Part shown: piece after piece, positions 1-6,600 of the stretch
How the letters are laid out: every line of letters begins with the position of its first letter
How positions within the stretch are numbered: the stretch's first letter is position 1
From: Pseudomonadota bacterium
GTDB lineage: Bacteria > Pseudomonadota > Alphaproteobacteria > Rhizobiales > Devosiaceae
Assembly (NCBI GenBank): GCA_023427545.1
Contig: JAEZBF010000102.1
Span: forward strand, 1-9,268
DNA length: 9,268 bases
Reading direction: 5' to 3'
Notes under the pieces: generated by a model
What the model saw: only the letters and a program-made list of their open reading frames with translations
Databases searched by the model: none
Told to the model about the DNA's origin: nothing
Made by a program: the position numbers and the translations under genes

Positions 1-345
1 CGGCAGCGCCTGCCGCGCCGGCCACGTCGACCACCACAACCACAGCTCCAGCAGTCACCACGACCACCACTACGGCGCCGGCGACGCAGACCACGACGAC
101 GCCCGCTGCCCCGGCGACGACCACGCCGGCCGCGGCGACCACGACCACTGCACCGGCAGTGACGACCACGACGGCACCGGCGGTGACCGCAACGACTGCC
201 GCGCCGGCGGTGACGACCACGACGGCACCAGCGGTGACAACCACAACCGCGGCCCCGGCCACCCCCGCTGCGACGACCACCACCACGACCGCGCCCGCAG
301 CTACAGTGACGACGACCACCGCTGCGCCAGCAGCCCCGGCCGTGC
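1..345 (+). repeat. Degenerate tandem repeats encoding TTTTAPAV-type units
   Basis: The DNA is built from imperfect units of about 24-27 bp rich in ACC/ACG and GCG/CCG codons, each encoding variants of TTTTAPAV or TTTTAAPA. The best-conserved copies share the 20-base segment starting with GTG at 159 and again at 210, a spacing of 51 bp (17 codons). The units differ at synonymous and some non-synonymous positions, so the array is old or under relaxed selection rather than a fresh duplication. It lies wholly inside the partial reading frame. Confidence 0.75.
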
Positions 346-587
346 CCGCGATGGTGCCTGCCGAAAGCGCCAAGCCTGCCGTGGAGATGACGGCGCCCAC
401 GTCATTCTCGGTCGAGGGGACGCCGATCGATCCTGACGCGCTGCCGCCGCCAGTTGAACCCTCGCGGCTGGTCTCCACGGAGGTCGCGCCAGCTTCGCCG
501 CCGCCCCCGCCGCCCACCGAAGCGCCGCGCTCGATCATCGGCACGACGCCGTCAGCTCCCCCGCCGCCGCCTCCGCCGGCAATGTAG
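1..587 (+). CDS. C-terminal part of an unidentified protein with a Thr/Ala/Pro-rich repeat tail (5' end outside the window)
   Basis: The frame beginning at base 3 is open from the window edge to a TAG at 585-587, so this is the 3' end of a longer gene. A GTG at 159 is only an internal valine codon inside the repeats and is not a credible start. The visible product is almost entirely low complexity: about 115 residues of degenerate TTTTAPAV-like units, a short less repetitive stretch (around MVPAESAKPAVEMTAPTSF), then a proline-rich end with two runs of six to seven prolines and a terminal PAM. No catalytic motif, membrane segment or recognisable domain is visible. Such tails are usually disordered and often act as spacers in envelope or secreted proteins, but the location here is a guess. 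The frame has normal codon variety (ACC, ACG and ACA for Thr), which supports real coding. The identity depends on the upstream part, which is not in the window. Confidence 0.7.
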   Translation, partial: AAPAAPATSTTTTTAPAVTTTTTTAPATQTTTTPAAPATTTPAAATTTTAPAVTTTTAPAVTATTAAPAVTTTTAPAVTTTTAAPATPAATTTTTTAPAATVTTTTAAPAAPAVPAMVPAESAKPAVEMTAPTSFSVEGTPIDPDALPPPVEPSRLVSTEVAPASPPPPPPTEAPRSIIGTTPSAPPPPPPPAM

Positions 588-603
588 GCCGGCCCCGTTC
601 GGC

Positions 604-643
604 TTGCGCCGGCGCGGCGCAGCCTCTATCGTGATTTTACGAT
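604..643 (+). promoter_or_regulatory. Candidate arsR-atm1 promoter with overlapping operator
   Basis: A possible sigma-70 promoter lies just before arsR: TTGCGC at 604-609, a 17-base spacer, and TATCGT at 627-632 (three and four matches to the consensus hexamers). An inverted repeat, ATCGT (628-632), six bases, ACGAT (639-643), covers the -10 element and the expected start of transcription. That is the usual position for an ArsR-type autorepressor operator. The 54-base gap after the preceding stop codon is otherwise G+C-rich. The hexamers are weak and the arms only five bases, so this is a plausible but unproven site. Confidence 0.4.
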
Positions 644-980
644 GGAGCGGCCCGTGATCGACGACGAGGATTTTGCCGCAGCGCTCCGTGCGCTGGGCCA
701 TCCCGTGCGCCTCAGCATTTTGCGCATCCTGGGCGCCAGCGCGCAGCAGGATTGCTGCTGCACAGACGTGACGCAGTGCCTGACGCTGGCGCAGTCGACC
801 GTCTCGCAGCACATCAAGGTGCTGCTCGACGCCGGCATCATCGAGCGGCATTCCCGCGGTACGCGCAACTGCTACTCGCTGCGGGCCGACCGGCTCGAGA
901 CCTTGCGCGCCGCCTGCTCGGAATTGCTTGGAGGGCTCGCCGAAGTCCGCCAAACCGGGAAACAACGGGAACTGGCCTGA
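642..980 (+). CDS. ArsR/SmtB-family winged-helix transcriptional repressor, cysteine-rich
   Basis: The product of 112 residues has the ArsR layout: ALRALGHPVRLSIL (residues 15-28), a recognition-helix region LAQSTVSQHIKVLLDAGII (49-67) and a beta-wing RHSRGTRNCYSL (69-80). Members repress metal or oxidant resistance genes and release DNA when an inducer binds. A cluster of three cysteines (38-40) followed by Cys46 sits where ArsR proteins carry the thiol site of the ELCVCDL type; the second cysteine of that motif is replaced here by Thr41, with extra cysteines beside it. Further cysteines are at 77 and 92. This suggests sensing of a thiophilic metal, arsenite or a thiol stress signal, but the ligand cannot be assigned. 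Its stop overlaps the start of the exporter by one base (TGATG), so the two are very likely co-transcribed and translationally coupled. The ATG at 642 has no Shine-Dalgarno; a GTG at 654 preceded by GGAG is an alternative start (108 residues). Confidence 0.9.
   Translation: MERPVIDDEDFAAALRALGHPVRLSILRILGASAQQDCCCTDVTQCLTLAQSTVSQHIKVLLDAGIIERHSRGTRNCYSLRADRLETLRAACSELLGGLAEVRQTGKQRELA
644..647 (+). promoter_or_regulatory. Shine-Dalgarno favouring the alternative GTG start of arsR
   Basis: GGAG at 644-647 lies six bases before a GTG at 654 in the arsR frame, which is ideal spacing. The ATG at 642 overlaps this motif and has no such site of its own; with the predicted promoter it would be almost leaderless. 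Either start keeps the whole DNA-binding domain. Confidence 0.4.
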
Positions 981-2878
981 TGTCTACTCAAGCCCCGGCG
1001 GCCAAGGCGCGGACGGTAAGCGCCGAACACGGCTCGACTTTGTCCACGATGCTCAATCTGCGGCCCTTCATGTGGCCGGCGAACCGCCCGGACCTCAAGG
1101 TCAAGGTCGTCCTCGCCATCGCGGCGCTGCTCGCCGCCAAGGTCGCAACGACGCTGGTGCCCTTCGCCTACAAGGGGCTGATCGACGCCTTCTCGAATGG
1201 CGCGGCTGCGAACCCGACGATCCTCGGCCTCTCGGTTGCCATCGTGCTGGTGATCGCCTGGGGCGTTGCGACGATGGCCGATTCCGGCTTCCAGCAGCTG
1301 CGCGACATCCTCTTTGCCTCTGTCGGGCAGCACGCGGTGCGGCGGTTGGCGCTGCGCACCTTCGAGCACCTGCACCGGCTGTCGCTGCGCTATCACCTGC
1401 AGCGGCGGATGGGCGGGCTGAGCCGGATCATCGAGCGCGGCACCAAGGGCATCGAAAACGTCGTCCGCTTCGCGATGCTCAACACCATCCCGACGATCAT
1501 CGAGTTCGTGATCGTCGGCACGATCTTCCTCGTGATGTTCGGCGTCACCTACCTTGCGGTGCTGGTGGTGACGATCATCGCCTATGTGTGGTTCACCGTG
1601 CTCGCGTCGAACCGGCGCATCATGATCCGCCGCGACATGAACAACAGCGACACGGACGCCAGCTCCAAGGCCGTCGACAGCCTGCTGAACTACGAGACGG
1701 TCAAGTACTTCGGCAACGAGGAGATGGAGGCGCGCCGCTTCGACACCGCCATGGCGGGGTACGAGCGTTCGGCGATCCGTATCTGGACCTCGCTGGGGTT
1801 CCTCAACTTCGGCCAGGCGGTGATCTTCTTTACCGGCACCATGGTGGTGATGATCCTCTCCGCCAACCGCGTGATCGCGGGCGAGCAGACGGTGGGCGAT
1901 TTCGTACTGCTCAACACCTTCATGATGCAGATCTACCGGCCGCTGAACTTCATCGGCGTGGTCTATCGCGAGATACGCCAGGGCCTCGCCGACATCGAGT
2001 CCATGTTCGACCTGCTCGACAAGCCCCCAGAGATTGCGGACAGGCCCGGTGCCAGGCCCCTTCAGGTCGAGGGCGGCACCATCCGGTTCGAGAACGTCTC
2101 ATTCGCCTACGACCCCGACCGGCCGATCCTCAAGCAGGTGAGCTTCGAGGTGCCGGCCGGACGGACGGTGGCCGTGGTCGGTCCTTCGGGCGCCGGGAAA
2201 TCCACGCTCAGCCGGCTGATCTACCGCTTCTACGATGTCACCGCAGGGCGGATCACCATAGACGGCCAGGACGTGCGTGACGTCACCCAGCAGAGCCTGC
2301 GCGCGGCGATCGGCATGGTGCCCCAGGATACGGTGCTGTTCAACGACACCATCGGCTACAACATCCGCTATGGCCGTCCCTCGGCGAGCGAGGAGGAGGT
2401 GGCCGCGGCAGCCCGTTCGGCGCAGATCGAGCGGTTCATCGCCGGCCTGCCGCAGGGCTTTGCCACACCGGTCGGCGAGCGCGGGCTCAAGCTCTCGGGC
2501 GGCGAGAAGCAGCGGGTTGCGATCGCTCGCACCATCCTCAAGGCGCCGCCGATCCTGATCCTCGACGAGGCGACGTCCGCGCTGGACACCAAGACCGAGC
2601 ACGACATCCAGTCGGCGCTGGACACCGTATCGGCGAACCGCACGACGCTGGTCATCGCCCACCGGCTCTCGACCGTGATTTCGGCCGACGAGATCATCGT
2701 GCTGCGCGACGGCGGCATTGCCGAACGCGGCACGCACGGCGAGCTGTTGGAGCGCGACGGTCTCTACAGCGAGATGTGGCGCCGCCAGCGCGAGGCCAGC
2801 GCCGCCGAAGAGCTGCTGCGCAAGACCGCGAACGATCCCGATGGCTTCGTGCGGGTGGCAGTGCCGGCGGCGGAGTAG
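980..2878 (+). CDS. atm1: Atm1-family (ABCB7/HMT1-type) ABC exporter, fused membrane and ATPase domains
   Basis: The 632-residue protein is a half-transporter expected to form a homodimer in the inner membrane. The N-terminal half (about residues 38-345) holds the transmembrane domain, with family-typical blocks RPDLKVKV, LSLRYHLQRRMGGLSR (134-149) and LLNYETVKYFGNEE (235-248). The C-terminal half is the nucleotide-binding domain: Walker A GPSGAGKST (401-409), Q-loop Gln449, signature LSGGEKQ (505-511), Walker B ILILDE (525-530), D-loop SALD (533-536) and switch His561, all intact. The nearest characterised bacterial relative, NaAtm1 of Novosphingobium, exports glutathione and glutathione-metal complexes and protects against silver and mercury; mitochondrial Atm1 serves Fe-S protein maturation outside the matrix. 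The Asn-Tyr block near 237 and FMMQI (314-318) lie in the region that forms the glutathione pocket in NaAtm1. The ATG at 980 was chosen because it overlaps the arsR stop and gives a family-like length; the frame is open further upstream, but that part is a shadow of arsR. Control by the upstream repressor suggests a detoxification role. Confidence 0.93.
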   Translation: MSTQAPAAKARTVSAEHGSTLSTMLNLRPFMWPANRPDLKVKVVLAIAALLAAKVATTLVPFAYKGLIDAFSNGAAANPTILGLSVAIVLVIAWGVATMADSGFQQLRDILFASVGQHAVRRLALRTFEHLHRLSLRYHLQRRMGGLSRIIERGTKGIENVVRFAMLNTIPTIIEFVIVGTIFLVMFGVTYLAVLVVTIIAYVWFTVLASNRRIMIRRDMNNSDTDASSKAVDSLLNYETVKYFGNEEMEARRFDTAMAGYERSAIRIWTSLGFLNFGQAVIFFTGTMVVMILSANRVIAGEQTVGDFVLLNTFMMQIYRPLNFIGVVYREIRQGLADIESMFDLLDKPPEIADRPGARPLQVEGGTIRFENVSFAYDPDRPILKQVSFEVPAGRTVAVVGPSGAGKSTLSRLIYRFYDVTAGRITIDGQDVRDVTQQSLRAAIGMVPQDTVLFNDTIGYNIRYGRPSASEEEVAAAARSAQIERFIAGLPQGFATPVGERGLKLSGGEKQRVAIARTILKAPPILILDEATSALDTKTEHDIQSALDTVSANRTTLVIAHRLSTVISADEIIVLRDGGIAERGTHGELLERDGLYSEMWRRQREASAAEELLRKTANDPDGFVRVAVPAAE

Positions 2879-2881
2879 CGC

Positions 2882-3268
2882 TTACCCCTTGATCGGCGAG
2901 GAATGGCCACGGAGCCATTCCTCTAGCACTGGCTTCCGAAATGTCCCGGCCTCGATGTGATCGTAGATGAACGCTATCGTTTCGTCCTCATCACCACTGA
3001 CTCTCATCCCGTTCATCTCCAGGAACACGAGCGTGCAGGCGAACGCGACCCGCTTGTTGCCGTCGATGAAGCCGTGGTTCATGGCAAGGCTTTCCCAAAG
3101 AGCCGCTGCTTCCTCAATCAGGTCTCCGTAGTAGCCCGTTTGGGGCCGCAGCAATGCGGAGAGGATCAGCCCCTCATCTCGAACACCCGCGGCACCTCCG
3201 TAGAGCCGCAGTTGATCGTCGTGGATGCCCACGGCATCTTCCAGTGTGAGATAGTAGGTCTCTGCCAT
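2882..3268 (-). CDS. doc: Doc-type toxin (Fic/Doc family, death-on-curing)
   Basis: The 128-residue product matches the usual size of Doc toxins (P1 Doc is about 126). It has the early block LTLEDAVGIHDDQL (7-20), YGGAAGVRDEGLI (23-35) and the active-site motif HGFIDGNKR at residues 65-73, with catalytic-type His65, acidic Asp69 and the NKR end typical of Doc. Doc toxins phosphorylate elongation factor EF-Tu and block translation; canonical Fic enzymes transfer AMP instead. The motif keeps a glycine at the sixth position, where P1 Doc has alanine, together with the Doc-type lysine. The start ATG lies two bases after the antitoxin stop, so expression is probably coupled. The stop is three bases from the stop of the convergent ABC exporter. 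G+C is lower than in neighbouring genes (about 59 percent by hand count over 2941-3300, against 68 percent over 3841-3900), consistent with acquisition by transfer. Confidence 0.92.
   Translation of the reverse strand: MAETYYLTLEDAVGIHDDQLRLYGGAAGVRDEGLILSALLRPQTGYYGDLIEEAAALWESLAMNHGFIDGNKRVAFACTLVFLEMNGMRVSGDEDETIAFIYDHIEAGTFRKPVLEEWLRGHSSPIKG
2898..2923. repeat. Perfect 10-bp inverted repeat in the 3' end of doc, near the atm1 stop
   Basis: GAGGAATGGC (2898-2907) and its exact complement (2914-2923) enclose a six-base loop, 19 bases after the atm1 stop codon and inside the last codons of doc. The hairpin could slow or end transcription of the + strand operon, or protect the mRNA 3' end, but no T-run follows on either strand, so it is not a standard intrinsic terminator. 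It may also be chance, since it encodes ordinary residues (EEWLRGHSS) of the toxin C-terminus. Confidence 0.5.
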
Positions 3269-3270
3269 GG

Positions 3271-3507
3271 CTACTTAGCCAGTGCCGCGTACACCTTGCC
3301 CCATTGTTTGACTGTGCGGGCGTGGATCTCCATCACCTTGGGATTCGGTCCGCGCGGGCTGGTCTCGCGTAGGCGCTGATACTCCTCAGGTGAGAGCAGC
3401 ACGCCGACGTCTCTGCCGTTCTTTTGGATGTGCACCGGTTCGCTGCGGGCCATTTCGAGGAGCTGCCCGAAGCGGTTCTTGGCGTCAGTGGCGCTGATGT
3501 TGGACAC
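3271..3507 (-). CDS. phd: Phd/YefM-family antitoxin
   Basis: The 78-residue protein starts SNISATDAKNRFGQLLEMA, the usual opening of Phd/YefM antitoxins: a short strand, then the helix that contributes to the DNA-binding dimer. HIQKNGRDVGVLLSPEEYQRL (residues 26-46) completes the fold. The remaining 30 residues are charged and would form the flexible segment that binds and neutralises the toxin. The GTG at 3507 was chosen over the longer open frame (to 3570) because AAGGAG lies six bases before it and the family consensus begins there; the extra upstream codons would run through the operator and into the terminator stem. It is the first gene of the module, followed by doc after two bases. Phd represses its own promoter, strongly so with bound toxin, and the repeats upstream fit this. 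Confidence 0.9.
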   Translation of the reverse strand: MSNISATDAKNRFGQLLEMARSEPVHIQKNGRDVGVLLSPEEYQRLRETSPRGPNPKVMEIHARTVKQWGKVYAALAK

Positions 3508-3513
3508 TTGGTT

Positions 3514-3519
3514 CTCCTT
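3514..3519 (-). promoter_or_regulatory. Shine-Dalgarno of phd
   Basis: AAGGAG on the minus strand sits six bases before the GTG at 3507 and decides the start of the antitoxin. It overlaps the end of the last operator arm, so a bound repressor would also lie over the future ribosome site on the DNA. Confidence 0.75.
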
Positions 3520-3561
3520 AGCTGTTTCAGCTAAGATAGCTAATGCTTGCGCAATAGAAAA
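3518..3561 (-). promoter_or_regulatory. phd-doc promoter and operator with repeated TTAGCT arms
   Basis: Read on the minus strand, three related arms follow each other: TTAGCTA (3543-3537), TTAGCTG (3534-3528) and, after AAA, CAGCTAA (3524-3518). The last two form a perfect seven-base inverted repeat, and the first contains the palindrome TAGCTA. Such arrays are typical operators of Phd/YefM autorepressors. A candidate promoter has TTTTCT at 3561-3556, a 17-base spacer and TATCTT at 3538-3533, putting the -10 inside the operator. The -35 would overlap the T-tract of the upstream terminator. The operator is well supported by symmetry and position; the promoter hexamers are weak. Confidence 0.6.
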
Positions 3562-3584
3562 GGCCCGCATCGCTGCGGGCCTTT
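3558..3584 (-). terminator. Intrinsic terminator of the padR-adaptor-RND operon
   Basis: AAAGGCCCGC and GCGGGCCTTT form a perfect 10-bp stem (3584-3575 with 3568-3559) around a six-base loop. On the minus strand the stem ends in TTTT followed by CT, and it lies 23 bases after the RND stop codon. It should end the leftward efflux transcript before the toxin-antitoxin module. On the plus strand it also has AAA/TTT flanks, so weak bidirectional function is possible. Confidence 0.85.
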
Positions 3585-3607
3585 GTCGTGTCTGCGCAGC
3601 CTGGCGC

Positions 3608-6600
3608 CTATTCCGCGGCTTGTTTGATGCCGCCGTCGGGATCGACTATGTCCTTGCCGTCGGTGGTCATGTAGGCGCGGGCGCTGTCGGTCCCCTCGGG
3701 GATGGCGATGCCCTCGGGCGTCGCCAGGGTGCGGCGGCGGCCGAAGCCGCTGCCGATCCAGCGGACGAACCGGCCGATCCGCGCACCCATCCGCGCGAGG
3801 CTGGCGCCGATCACGTTGGGAGCGGTGACCATCACGGGCACCATGACCAGCGTCAGGGCGGTCGAGACGAACAGGCCCGACACCAGAGCCGCCGAGAGGT
3901 GGATGAACCACGAGCCCGCCAGGCCACCGACGACGATCTCGCGGCGGATGAAGTCGAACTCGATGTTCAGCGCCATCGGGATCACGCCCAGGGCCGTCAC
4001 GGTCGCGGTGAGAAGCACCGGCCGCACGCGCTGGCTGATGGTGATCAGCATCGCCTTGACCGCCTCGACGTGATCGCCGCGGTGGTAGTGGTTGTAGGTG
4101 TCGATCAGCACGATGCCGTTCTTCACCACGATGCCGGCGAGCGCGACGATGCCGAGGCCGGTCATGATGGCTGAGAAGCTCATGCCCGTCACCAGCATGC
4201 CCGCGAGCACGCCGGCCAGCGACATGATCACCGTCGAGAGGGTCACCAACACCTGGTAGAAGCTGTTATATTCCAGCAGCAGCACCAGGAAGATCAGGAA
4301 CATCGCGGCGCCGAACGCCTGCGCGATGAACGCGTTGGTGTCGCCGATCTGCTCGTCGGCGCCGGCGAAGACGATCTTCACCCCCTTGCCCCATTCCTGG
4401 CCCTCCACCCACTGCTTGAGCTGGGCGACCTTCTGGTCGGCGGCAACGCCGGGGCGCAAGTTGGCGGCGACGTTCATCGCATAGACGCCATTGCGCTGCG
4501 ACAGGGTCGCGACCTTGGGCACGGCCTGGCGCTTAATGAAGTTGCTGACCGGGATCAGCCCCTGCGTGGTGACGATGCGCAGCGAATCGAGCGTATCGAA
4601 GGTGCGCTCGTCCTTGGGCAGTCGGACCTTGATGTCGAGCTCGTCGCTCGCATCCTCGGGCCGGTAGGTGCCGAGCTTGACGCCATTGGTGACCAGCTGG
4701 ACGTAGGGCGCCAGCTCACGGACACCGATGCCGTACTTGGCGGCTTCCTCGCGGTCGATGGTGATCTCCCAGTCGATGCCTGGAGCAGGGCGGGCGTCCT
4801 CGACGTCCACCGTGTCGCCGAGCTGATGCTCGACATAGTCACGCATCTTGCCCGTGGCGGCGACGACTTCATCGTAGTTGGTGCCTTCGACGCGGGTGTT
4901 GATCGCCTTGCCGGCCGGCGGCCCGTTCTCCTGCGCCATGATCTGCACGTCGAGGCCGGCGATCGGGGCCACCCGCTTGCGGATGTCCTCGAAGATGGTC
5001 GCAGCCGGATAGCGCTCGTTCCACGACGTGAGCTGGAGCTGGAACATGCCGATCGTGTCGGGCGGGGTGTTGCCGCTGGCAAAACCGTCGCCACCGCCGA
5101 ACGTCATGATCACGTCCTGGATGCCCTGGACCTGTAGCAGCTGCTGCTCGACCTCGACGAGGTAGTCGCGGATCTGCGCCGGCGAGTAGTTGCCGCGCGC
5201 CACCACCGCCACCGTGCCGAACTCGGGCTCTGAGGCCGGGAAGGCCTCGGTGCCGGTCGGGTTGGAGATGTAGGCCGCAAAGATCGCCGCAATGATCGCA
5301 AAGCCGATCGACAGCGTGATGATCGGGTGATGCAGCAGGCGCGACATGATCCGCACGTAGACACCGGTCACGCCGCCCACCTTCCTGGTGTCGAACTTGT
5401 CCGGGTACATGACGACGTCGGCGGCTTCCTTCTCCTTGGGATCGATGTGAGCCCGCGCGATGATGCCGCCGTTGATCGGCATGAAGATAAGCGCCGACAG
5501 CAGCGAGGCGCACATCACGACGATCACGATGATCGGCAGGTAGCTCATGAACTTGCCGATGATGCCCGGCCAGAACAGGAGCGGGATGAAGGCACCCAGC
5601 GTCGTGAAGGTGGCCGAAACCACCGGCACGAACATCTTCTTGGCCGCGAGGATGAACGCCTCCTTCTTGGAGACGCCCTCCTGCAGCGTTCGTTCGGCGT
5701 ACTCCACCACCACGATCGGATCGTCGACCAGCACGCCCACGGCGAGCACGAGGCCGAACATGATCATCATGTTCACCGACATGCCCAGCATCTGGACGAC
5801 GAGGAAGGCGATCATGAACGAGATCGGGATCGACGAGCCGATCATCAGCGCGGGCCTCAGGCCGAGCGTCGCAACGCAGGTGATCATCACCAGCGCAACG
5901 GCGGTCAGCACGGCGGCTTCGAGCGAGCGGTAGAGCGACTTGGTCGACTCCGCCTGGTCGATGAGGAAGCTGTGCTCGATCCCCTCCGGCCAGTCCTTGG
6001 TGAACTCCGCGGTCACGCGGCGGACGTCGTCGGAGAGCTGGATGACGTTGGAGCCGAGCTTCTTGATGACCCCAAGCGTGATCGCCGGCTGGCCGTTGAC
6101 GTGCGCGTACTGCGTCGCATCCTCGAACGTGCGGGTGATCGTCGCCACGTCGCCGAACGTCACGACGGTCGAGCCGTCGGTCTTGAGCGGCAGCGAGTAG
6201 ACATCCTCGGCCGTGTTGATGAGGCCCGGGACCTTGACGTTGAACGAGCCCTGCCCGGTGTCGAGCGTACCGCCGGCGACCACCATGTTGTTGCGCGCCA
6301 GCGCATCGAACAGCTGGCCGGCCGTCAGCCCGTAGGCCTCGAGCCGGTTGGTGTCGATCGTGACGGCAAGGACTTCGTCGCGCGAGCCGGAGATGTTGAC
6401 GCTCTGGACGATGCCCAGGCTCTCGATCTCTTCCTTGAGATCCTCCGCGCGCTGCACCAGCGTGCGCTCCGGCACGTCGCCATAGATGGCGACCGAGAGC
6501 GAGGGGATGTTCGAGAACGAAATCTCGTTGACCGTCGGCTCGCGCGCGTCTGCGGGCAGCTCTGCCGAAACGCCGTCGAGCTTGGCGCGGATGTCGGCGA

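Noticed and set aside
1..345. Possible CRISPR array, because of regularly repeated sequence
   Set aside because: The units are degenerate, contiguous and in a single open frame, with no unique spacers and no constant repeat.
928..2280. 450-codon frame on the + strand overlapping arsR and atm1
   Set aside because: It is an out-of-frame shadow of the exporter, rich in Arg/Gly/His, with no motif and no Shine-Dalgarno sequence.
3508..3570. Longer antitoxin start at 3570
   Set aside because: The added codons run through the terminator stem and operator; the GTG at 3507 has the Shine-Dalgarno sequence and the family start.
2882..3584. Possible insertion sequence or integron cassette carrying phd-doc
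   Set aside because: No transposase, terminal inverted repeats, target duplication or attC-like site is visible. Only the lower G+C points to transfer.
3428..4174. 248-codon + strand frame opposite phd and the RND 3' end
   Set aside because: It crosses the antitoxin, the operator and the terminator hairpin, and its product is low complexity. It is a shadow.
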